Notes under the pieces: model-generated
Database searches by the model: none
Seen by the model: only the letters and a program-made list of their open reading frames with translations
Told to the model about the DNA's origin: nothing
Program-made: the position numbers and the translations under genes
In this document: in pieces, positions 44,057 through 51,484 of the stretch
Layout of the letters: each line of letters begins with the position of its first letter
Numbering within the stretch: position 1 is the stretch's first letter
Assembly: GCA_037718865.1 (NCBI GenBank)
Contig: JBBJMP010000011.1
Location: 62,001-126,000 of the forward strand
DNA: 64,000 bases
Reading direction: 5' to 3'
From: JADCRZ01 sp037718865
Lineage (GTDB): Bacteria > Bacteroidota > Bacteroidia > Chitinophagales > Chitinophagaceae

Positions 44057-46642
44057 ATGGACGAGCTTAATGTACCGGAGGAAACAGCAGACAATAATCG
44101 CATCATTCTGATTAACATCGAAGAGCAGATGAAGTCATCATACATAGATTATTCTATGTCTGTGATAGTAGGTCGTGCTTTACCGGATGTGAGGGATGGG
44201 TTGAAGCCGGTTCACCGGCGGATTTTATTTGCTATGCGTGAACTTGGGAACAGCAGCAGCAGGCCTACAAAAAAATCAGCCCGTATTGTCGGTGAGGTAA
44301 TGGGCAAATATCATCCGCACGGAGATACTGCCATATACGATACCATGGTGCGTATGGCCCAGGACTGGAGCATGCGCTATACGCTGATAGACGGCCAGGG
44401 CAACTATGGTTCGCAGGATGGTGACGGCCCGGCGGCCATGCGTTATACAGAAGCCCGTTTACACAGGAGGGCAGAAAGTATGCTTGAAGATATTGAAAAA
44501 GAAACCATTGATTTTCAACCGAACTTTGATGATTCGTTAGAGGAACCGACTGTCCTTCCCACCCGGTTACCCAACCTGCTGATCAATGGATCGAGTGGAA
44601 TTGCTGTTGGCATGGCAACGAACATGATGCCCCATAATCTGAGCGAGGTCATCGAAGGATGTATTGCATATATTGATGATAATGAGATATCTATCGATGA
44701 ACTGATTAAACATGTGAAGGCTCCCGACTTTCCCACAGGAGGTATTATCTGGGGTATGGAGGGCGTAAGGGTGGCTATGCACACCGGTAGAGGAAGGGTT
44801 GTGCTCAGGGGCAAAGTGCAGGTGGATACCAAACCCAGCGGACGCGAACAGATCGTCATTACAGAAACACCGTACCAGGTGAACCGCGATACAATGTGCG
44901 ACCGCATAGGCCAGCTGGTAAACGAAAAGGTCGTTGAAGGGATAGCCCATGTGAATAATGAATCCAATGAGAAAGAGGGAACGCGTATAGTCATTGATCT
45001 GAAAAGAGAGGCTGTAGCCTCTGTCGTGATCAATCAGTTGTATAAATTCACAGAACTGCAGACTTCATATGGCATCAACAATGTGGCTCTCGTAAGGGGA
45101 CGGCCCAGGATACTGAACGTGAAAGACATGATCAGTGAATTTGTAGATTTCAGGCATGAAGTAGTTATCAGGCGAACCCAGTTTGAATTAAAAGAAGCGG
45201 AAAAGAAAGCGCATGTATTGGAAGGTTACCTGATTGCCCTTGACCACCTTGACGAAGTCATCGCCCTGATCCGTAGTTCTCCTACCCCGGAGACGGCCAA
45301 AGAAGGCCTTATTGGTAGTTTCGGCATGACGGAAATACAAGCCAAAGCTGTGCTTGAATTGCGACTGCAACGTTTGACGGGAATGGAAAGAGACAAGATC
45401 AGGGAAGAGCATGCCGAGCTTATGAAAACCATTATCAGGCTTAAAGAAATTCTCTCCAGCGAGGTTATGCGTTTCCAGATCATCAAAGACGAATTGATTG
45501 AAATAAAGCAACGCTTTGGCGATGAGCGAAAATCGGAGATCACCTACCTGGCAGACGAGGTAAACATCCTTGATCTGATAGAAGAAGAGGATGTGGTGAT
45601 TACCATTTCACACCTTGGTTATATTAAGCGCACGTCACAGGTAGAATATCGCCAGCAACGGAGAGGAGGGCGCGGATCAAGCGGAGGAAAAACAAGACTG
45701 GAAGACTGGATCGACCATTTATTTGTAGCGTCTACACACCATACCATGCTTTTCTTTACGGAAAAAGGCCGTTGCTTTTGGTTAAAAGTGTATGAGATTC
45801 CGGAAGGGGATAAATCCAGTAAAGGCAGGGCCATCCAAAATCTGATCCAGATTCCCCAGGATGATAAGGTTAGGGCGATTATAGACATAAAAAACCTGGG
45901 TGACAAGGAATTTGTGAATGCCCACTTTATCGTCCTATGCACAAAAAAAGGAGTCATCAAAAAAACATCCCTGGAAGACTTCAGCAGACCTCGTTTAAAC
46001 GGGGTTAATGCCATTACGATCCTCGAAGGAGATGAGCTGCTTGAAGCTAAACTTACAGATGGGAGTCACGAGATCATGCTTGCCGTAAAAAGCGGGAGGG
46101 CAATACGCTTTCCTGAAGAAAAAGTTCGGTCAACCGGCAGGGGCGCTATTGGTGTCGGTGGCATTGAAGTTGATGATGATAAAGATGAAGTGATTGGCAT
46201 GATATGTGTCAAAAGAGAAGACAAAAGCCGAACGGTACTAGTGGTTAGTGAAAAAGGGTTCGGTAAGCGTACACCGGTTGACGAATACAGAATCACAAAC
46301 AGGGGAGGGAAGGGTGTTAAAACCATTAACGTTACAGACAGAACAGGACCCTTGGTGGGCATTCTCGATGTAACTGAGAAAGAAGATCTGATGATTACCT
46401 GTAAAAGCGGAATAACCATCCGTACCGGTATAACCAATATCCGCGAAGCTGGAAGAGCAACCCAGGGCGTTAAACTGATCAGGGTTGATGACGGTGACAA
46501 AATAGCTGCCATAACGAAACTCGATGAAGTAGCTGCTAACGTCAACGCTGATGAAAAAAGCATTACTGATGAATCATTGGATGCTGCGGATGAGACAACG
46601 ACAGACTCCGGTGACATGTCCGACAACACTACTGATAAATAG
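44057..46642 (+). CDS. gyrA: DNA gyrase subunit A
   Basis: 861 residues. The breakage-rejoining domain has YIDYSMSVIVGRALPDVRDGLKPVHRRI and the catalytic Tyr in AAMRYTEARL at about residue 130. The helix around KYHPHGDTAIYDTMVRM carries Thr91 where E. coli has Ser83 and keeps the Asp of position 87. The GyrA box QRRGGRG at about 534-540 marks it as gyrase, not topoisomerase IV, and DNA-wrapping beta-pinwheel blades follow. The last ~40 residues are an acidic D/E/T-rich tail. With GyrB it introduces negative supercoils. It is followed after 37 bases by the TPR gene. Confidence 0.96.
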   Translation: MDELNVPEETADNNRIILINIEEQMKSSYIDYSMSVIVGRALPDVRDGLKPVHRRILFAMRELGNSSSRPTKKSARIVGEVMGKYHPHGDTAIYDTMVRMAQDWSMRYTLIDGQGNYGSQDGDGPAAMRYTEARLHRRAESMLEDIEKETIDFQPNFDDSLEEPTVLPTRLPNLLINGSSGIAVGMATNMMPHNLSEVIEGCIAYIDDNEISIDELIKHVKAPDFPTGGIIWGMEGVRVAMHTGRGRVVLRGKVQVDTKPSGREQIVITETPYQVNRDTMCDRIGQLVNEKVVEGIAHVNNESNEKEGTRIVIDLKREAVASVVINQLYKFTELQTSYGINNVALVRGRPRILNVKDMISEFVDFRHEVVIRRTQFELKEAEKKAHVLEGYLIALDHLDEVIALIRSSPTPETAKEGLIGSFGMTEIQAKAVLELRLQRLTGMERDKIREEHAELMKTIIRLKEILSSEVMRFQIIKDELIEIKQRFGDERKSEITYLADEVNILDLIEEEDVVITISHLGYIKRTSQVEYRQQRRGGRGSSGGKTRLEDWIDHLFVASTHHTMLFFTEKGRCFWLKVYEIPEGDKSSKGRAIQNLIQIPQDDKVRAIIDIKNLGDKEFVNAHFIVLCTKKGVIKKTSLEDFSRPRLNGVNAITILEGDELLEAKLTDGSHEIMLAVKSGRAIRFPEEKVRSTGRGAIGVGGIEVDDDKDEVIGMICVKREDKSRTVLVVSEKGFGKRTPVDEYRITNRGGKGVKTINVTDRTGPLVGILDVTEKEDLMITCKSGITIRTGITNIREAGRATQGVKLIRVDDGDKIAAITKLDEVAANVNADEKSITDESLDAADETTTDSGDMSDNTTDK

Positions 46643-46679
46643 ACTATTATTTACTATTTCTTTAATTAAACATTAAAAT

Positions 46680-47957
46680 ATGAAACGACTTCTTATTACT
46701 TCATTATTTATTGGTTCTGCGTTCAGCCTGCTTGCTCAATCAACCAATAAAGCAAAAGACTTGCTGAAATCAAAAAAGGTTCAGGAAGCAAAATCTGAAA
46801 TTGATAAGGTGCTGACAAATGAAAAGAATGCTAAAGATGCTGAAGCCTGGTATGTAAAAAGTAAGGTTTATAGTGAAATATCGAGTGACGAAAAATTGAA
46901 TGCGCTGGCCCCCAATGCTAAAGAAGAATCGTTCGAAGCAATTAAAAAGTACGCTGACCTGGATGATAAAAAACTTATTTCTTTGACGCTGGATAATTAT
47001 AAGCCGGTACTTGATGTTTACCAGGGATATTTTAAAACAGGAGCGGCTTTTTACAACAGTAATAATTTTGCTGAGGCGTATAATAATTTTAAAAAATGCC
47101 TGGAAGTAAGTGAATATATGAATTCAAAAGGCTGGACCAGTTTAAAATTGGATACCAGTGTAATACTTTATGCAGGCATATCCGCTGAGAAAACAAATAA
47201 AAAAGACGAAGCGGCCATGTATTACGGAAAACTGGCGGATGCTAAAGTAAGTGGCGAAGGCATGGGGGAAATTTATAAGTGGCTGGCCGATTTCCATTAT
47301 CAGAAGAAAGATACCGCAAATGCCGACAAATATGTAGGTTTAGGAAAGTCGTTGTTTCCCAAAGATGTTTTCTGGACAAGCATGGAACTCGACATGGCAA
47401 GGGAAAAGGGCAATAAGCAGGATTTATTTACAAAGTATGAAGATATTATCAAACAAAATCCCGATAGCCATTTATACGTCTACAATTATGGCATAGAACT
47501 GTACAAGGAAGCGTATAAAGAAGATGTTACTCAACGTCCTGCTAATGCTGATGAATTAATTGGCAAGGCTGAAACCCATATCAAGAAGGCCTTGGAACTT
47601 AAGCCCGATTATGCTCCTGCAAATTTGGTATTGGGACAAATTTTATATAACCAGGGTGTTGATTTAAACGCTAAATCAAAAGAAATTAAGGCACCCGCCG
47701 GTGGCAAGTTAAAACCAGAAGATCTGAAAAAGAAGGATGACATGAAGGCGGCGATGATGAAGAAGTTTGACGACGCCATCCCTTATTTTCAAAAAATTGA
47801 TCAGCTCTATGGAAGCCAGGGGAAATTGAAAATGGAAGAAAAATCCAACCTGAAGGATGCTCTGGATCTGTTGATCACTATTTATGATCAGAAAGGCCAG
47901 AAAGATAAGATGAAAGCGTTGGAAGAAAAATTTAATAGCGTGGACAAAGTACACTAA
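46680..47957 (+). CDS. Exported tetratricopeptide repeat protein
   Basis: 425 residues. Signal peptide (1-19, ending SLLAQ), then helical repeats over most of the length: AWYVKSKVYSE, NSNNFAEAYNNFKKCLEV, DEAAMYYGKLADAK, GEIYKWLADFHYQKKDTANADKY, and KALELKPDYAPANLVLGQILYNQGVDLN. The C-terminal part is rich in Lys and Asp. A scaffold in the periplasm is likely; no enzyme motif is visible. It lies 37 bases after gyrA, possibly cotranscribed, and ends at a strong terminator. Confidence 0.83.
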   Translation: MKRLLITSLFIGSAFSLLAQSTNKAKDLLKSKKVQEAKSEIDKVLTNEKNAKDAEAWYVKSKVYSEISSDEKLNALAPNAKEESFEAIKKYADLDDKKLISLTLDNYKPVLDVYQGYFKTGAAFYNSNNFAEAYNNFKKCLEVSEYMNSKGWTSLKLDTSVILYAGISAEKTNKKDEAAMYYGKLADAKVSGEGMGEIYKWLADFHYQKKDTANADKYVGLGKSLFPKDVFWTSMELDMAREKGNKQDLFTKYEDIIKQNPDSHLYVYNYGIELYKEAYKEDVTQRPANADELIGKAETHIKKALELKPDYAPANLVLGQILYNQGVDLNAKSKEIKAPAGGKLKPEDLKKKDDMKAAMMKKFDDAIPYFQKIDQLYGSQGKLKMEEKSNLKDALDLLITIYDQKGQKDKMKALEEKFNSVDKVH

Positions 47958-47977
47958 TCTATAAGAATTGGTTGAAA

Positions 47978-48005
47978 GGGGCTGTCAGCAATGACAGCCC
48001 TTTTT
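47978..48005 (+). terminator. Strong rho-independent terminator
   Basis: GGGCTGTCA, a five-base loop, TGACAGCCC, then TTTTT. A perfect 9-base-pair stem just after the TPR gene. Confidence 0.9.
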
Positions 48006-48045
48006 GTTGGTCTATCCCCTCCTTTTTGCATCTACATCTTACATC

Positions 48046-48837
48046 TTACATCGCTAATTTAGTCAGCATAAAAGCACATAAAAATCCCATAACCGTTATA
48101 AGACCGGTATAATGGTGATTCATTTCAAACGCTTCAGGTATCATGGTGTCGGCCAGCATCGCAAGAATGCCACCTGCAGCAACTGCCGTTGTAGCAGCTA
48201 TTACTTCATCACTGAACCCATCAAAGAGCTGGTGACCGGCAAGGGCAGCCAGCGCACTTGTGAAAGCAATGGAGCCCCACAATAAAAATACATAGCTGGG
48301 AGAGCGGCCGGCTTTTTTCATACCGGCAGCACTCGACAAGCCTTCAGGAATATTACTGAGAAAGACCGCTATAACAGCCACCATACTTACCGCCCCGCCT
48401 TTGATCATGCTGACGCCAATCACAATGGATTCCGGAATGCCGTCTATCAGTGCGCCCACGGCAATGGCGGTTCCGCTGCCTTTTTTACTATCTTCGGAAT
48501 GCTGATAATTTCCCGAGCGTTTACGATGTTTTGCGCCGGCATTAGATACGATTATATTAGCTATCGTATACAGAACAGCCCCACCTACAAAACCGATGGA
48601 AGTAGAGTCAAAGCCGCCGATCTTGTAGGCTTCTTCCATTAAATCGAAAGACAGCGCAGAAACCAGCACTCCGCTGCCGAAGGCCATGATGCCTGCTATC
48701 AGCCGCTGGGGAATGTTTAGGTAATATCCAAGTCCTGCACCTATAACCAGTGCTGAGCCTGACAGGAGGCCCCAAAAGCCGGCTTGAAGCCAAGGTGGAA
48801 ACATTGATGTAAAATACGCGTTAAAAATTGGCATCAA
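48046..48837 (-). CDS. ZIP-family divalent metal transporter
   Basis: 263 residues with about eight membrane segments. Metal-binding helices show GALIDGIPESIVIG near 127-140 and LSNIPEGLSSAAG near 160-172, the bipartite ZIP motif with D/E and PE in place of the usual His. A His-containing loop (KHRKRSGNYQHSED) lies near 100-115. It would move zinc or iron into the cytoplasm. Start ATG 48837; the second codon is also ATG. Single gene, convergent with the TPR gene across its terminator. Confidence 0.87.
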   Translation of the reverse strand: MMPIFNAYFTSMFPPWLQAGFWGLLSGSALVIGAGLGYYLNIPQRLIAGIMAFGSGVLVSALSFDLMEEAYKIGGFDSTSIGFVGGAVLYTIANIIVSNAGAKHRKRSGNYQHSEDSKKGSGTAIAVGALIDGIPESIVIGVSMIKGGAVSMVAVIAVFLSNIPEGLSSAAGMKKAGRSPSYVFLLWGSIAFTSALAALAGHQLFDGFSDEVIAATTAVAAGGILAMLADTMIPEAFEMNHHYTGLITVMGFLCAFMLTKLAM

Positions 48838-48945
48838 CCACGTTTCTCAGAACTTTATCGCAATGTCAGTTTACTTAACCATTACCTACGCAACAGTTTA
48901 GTGATATACATTGTCATGTTACAAATCTATTATTTATACCCTGGT

Positions 48946-49403
48946 ATGAAAAAGACAGTCATTTTGTTAGTGGTGAGTACACTATACATGCAGTTTAATT
49001 ATGGTCAAAAAGAAAACAATCAATTTAAACTTCTTGCGGAAGCCGGAATACCCAATGATCAAAATAAGCTGGGGTTCGGTGGTTATTTAAAGGGCGCCTA
49101 TGGCATTGGCCGTTCCGGCCAGGTTACACTAATGAGTGGCGTTTCAAAGTTCCGGTCAAAAATTGAATCAAGTTTTGCTGGAACAACTACCAGGATTGGC
49201 ATAACAAAAATTTCCACTTTGTGGGAGTTCATCTTGGCTATAACATGCTAAATAAGAAATAACAAGCAACTCGAAAATACATTCCAGTCTATTGCTACAT
49301 TGTACAATTTCATCTTTTATTCAAGCGTCATTGGCACAAAGAATACAACTTAAGTGGTATTGACACGCGTCAATTATCCGTATACTTTTACATCCGTGAG
49401 TAA
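48946..49403 (+). pseudogene. Decayed outer-membrane beta-barrel protein
   Basis: From ATG 48946 (MKKTVILLVV) there is a signal peptide and a barrel-like start (FKLLAEAGIPND, LKGAYGIG). Then a frameshift near 49190 moves the coding to the next frame (HNKNFHFVGVHLGYNML), which also holds an in-frame TAA near 49258. It runs on to YNLSGIDTRQLSVYFYIRE and the stop at 49401-49403, an ending like that of small porin-type barrels. Two lesions mean it is not functional. Its ancestor was a protein of about 150 residues. Confidence 0.6.
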
Positions 49404-49480
49404 CCACACGTCATACCTGGCCTGAGATATTTATTACGAGGCTTTCACGATATTTTATTACTACTGTTAAAACAAAGTAT

Positions 49481-50302
49481 ATGATCACAACTACACTTAA
49501 ACTTTCGACGTTTCTTGTTTTTACAAGTACCCTATCCTTTTTATCATGTAACAAGACTGACCTGCCAACCATTCCCAGGTGTGATGTGGCTGAATACATT
49601 GTCGGCGAACCATATTTTTTTGGATATCCTTACCTGTTCGCAAAAAAGTATGATCATACTGGCAAAATAATTAAAGAAATCACTTGCACTTTTGAAAATA
49701 TAGTCCGCCCGGATTTAATGCCCGTTTTTAATTTAGTTATAAAACAAAAAGGGCTAAACGTATTTTTATTAAACAAGAATAATTTGCTCGATACGGCTTT
49801 GAAAGTACTTTTAAACCACAACGGAAAAGTGATATGGTCTGAAGCCAGCTACGATTTGATTCAACAGAATAATTATTACAGAAGCTCGCTTTTTAATCGT
49901 TATACCTACAAAGACAACCGGCTTTTTTCAGTCGAGTCCAACTACACTGATACTTCGGGTCGTGGACTGATTGATACCTTACTGTATGATTCCCGGGGTA
50001 ATATTTTAAAAGTCGGATCAAGTTCCTACGAGTATGATGTCAGTATAAACGTAAAGAAGCAGTTTTATATACTTACCGACTATATGAACTCTCAAAATGG
50101 ATTTTTCCTTTTACAATACCTTGGATTCTTTCCGGAAGTGACTAACCCCGCAAACCTTCTTACGAATTATACGAGTGGCTGGGGCCGCAGGGAAGTTTTC
50201 GATCATACGTTTGATGCTTCCGGAAATCTGATCAGTTACAGGTCCAGGCGCATGTACGATAAGGTAGGCATTGCTGTTTATACAAAATGGAACTGCAATT
50301 AA
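49481..50302 (+). CDS. Lipoprotein of unknown function
   Basis: 273 residues. Lipoprotein signal with lipobox LSFLSC at about 18-23. The mature part is beta-rich and tyrosine-rich with RHS-like phrases (YDHTGKIIKE, YDSRGNILKVGSSSYEYD, FDASGNLISYRSRRMYD), as in DUF4595-type or YD-repeat-like lipoproteins. No enzyme motif is visible. It is followed by the LGFP-repeat gene on the same strand (55-base gap). A surface or periplasmic sensor or binding role is possible but not shown. Confidence 0.7.
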   Translation: MITTTLKLSTFLVFTSTLSFLSCNKTDLPTIPRCDVAEYIVGEPYFFGYPYLFAKKYDHTGKIIKEITCTFENIVRPDLMPVFNLVIKQKGLNVFLLNKNNLLDTALKVLLNHNGKVIWSEASYDLIQQNNYYRSSLFNRYTYKDNRLFSVESNYTDTSGRGLIDTLLYDSRGNILKVGSSSYEYDVSINVKKQFYILTDYMNSQNGFFLLQYLGFFPEVTNPANLLTNYTSGWGRREVFDHTFDASGNLISYRSRRMYDKVGIAVYTKWNCN

Positions 50303-50357
50303 ACTAGAGAAGGTAATTCTTGATAATGTAGAAAAATTAAGTAAATCAATTAATTAT

Positions 50358-50990
50358 ATGAAACAGACGATGATTTTTACGTTCCTTTTATGCCTTATTC
50401 CGATTGCTTCGGTATTAGCACAGTACCAGGTGTATGGAGCCATTGGTGATAAGTACAATACAATGCGAGCTTCCAATGGCAATCTGGGTGATCCTATTAG
50501 CAATGAACAGAGTACCGGTGACGGAGTGGGCAGGTTTCAAAGGTTTAAAGGGTACGATATTTACTGGCACCCTTCAGCCGGAGCTCATTATGTACATGGC
50601 CCTATCGGAGATAAATTTTATGCATTGGGAGCGGAGAAAGGTTTAGGATACCCGGTTACGGATGTAACATGGTGTAAGGACAAGTCTGGCAAATATGTAG
50701 ATTTCAAAAGGTTCAGAAATCCTTCCAATCCAGAAAGTGCTTCCATTTACTGGTCTCCTAAATTAGGTGCCTTCGAAGTATACGGAGCCATTTGGGCCAA
50801 GTATAAATCTATTAAAGCTTCGAGCAGTCCACTTGGGTATCCTAAATCAGCCGAATACCAGGAAGGGCAGAACCGCAGGCAGCAATTTGAGCATGGGTTT
50901 ATTAAATGGAATGCACGGACTGGTGCAGTGGTACATGGACCTACCCAATTTGATGAAGGCCCTGTTCTTATACCCGCAGAAAATGAATAA
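50358..50990 (+). CDS. Exported LGFP-repeat protein
   Basis: 210 residues from ATG 50358; the longer frame starting at 50271 overlaps the lipoprotein gene and is rejected. A signal peptide ends VLAQ (about 21). Three to four LGFP-type repeats follow, each of the form IGDKY......LG.P......G..R.QRF..G.IYW.P..GAH.VHG, for example YGAIGDKYNTMRA, VHGPIGDKFYALGAEKGLGYPVTD, and YGAIWAKYKSIKASSSPLGYPKS. LGFP repeats bind cell-surface material in other bacteria. The C-terminus (PTQFDEGPVLIPAENE) ends without an anchor. Cell-envelope function is inferred. Confidence 0.78.
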   Translation: MKQTMIFTFLLCLIPIASVLAQYQVYGAIGDKYNTMRASNGNLGDPISNEQSTGDGVGRFQRFKGYDIYWHPSAGAHYVHGPIGDKFYALGAEKGLGYPVTDVTWCKDKSGKYVDFKRFRNPSNPESASIYWSPKLGAFEVYGAIWAKYKSIKASSSPLGYPKSAEYQEGQNRRQQFEHGFIKWNARTGAVVHGPTQFDEGPVLIPAENE

Positions 50991-51031
50991 CGATTAATAA
51001 AAGGAACACTTAGCCCTTAAAGTTAAAAAGT

Positions 51032-51253
51032 ATGAATTACCTATCAAATGTCTTGGTCCAGAAGCAACCAGTCGGAACCAAGTTAGTAAATGCAATAGAG
51101 TTAGAAAAACAGGTTATTGAACTAAGCGAATGGAAGCAGAAAGCTATGGTACAACTCGAGCATTTTAAAACTGCTTGTATACTATATAATTTTTGTGACT
51201 TGCATGAACTGAATCGGCTGTTGAATGCTAAAAATGGTAGTACTGAAATTTAA
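51032..51253 (+). CDS. Small hypothetical protein
   Basis: 73 residues from ATG 51032. Helical and charged (ELEKQVIELSEWKQKAMVQLEHFK), with no signal peptide and no family I know. It lies 41 bases after the LGFP gene. It could be a real small cytoplasmic protein or a chance frame. About 230 bases without other features follow before the next gene. Confidence 0.35.
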   Translation: MNYLSNVLVQKQPVGTKLVNAIELEKQVIELSEWKQKAMVQLEHFKTACILYNFCDLHELNRLLNAKNGSTEI

Positions 51254-51484
51254 AAGAGTTTGCCAGAGCTGGATCCAATATCATCCGATTAGCATTGCCT
51301 GTTTCTTTGTCTAAATCTCTAGAAAGGATGAGCCTGTTAAAATATCCCTATATTTTATACTTAATTGTTAAGCTTTGCTATAAGATCTATTCGTATCTCA
51401 TAGAAGCCTATATTAGTACAGCGGTTTACTGAATAATCCTTTAAAGGCCTTATTCATACCGCTCATAAAGCCAACCTGCTTCTA

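Noticed and set aside
44515..46629. Long minus-strand frames opposite gyrA
   Set aside because: Shadows of a conserved gene caused by codon bias.
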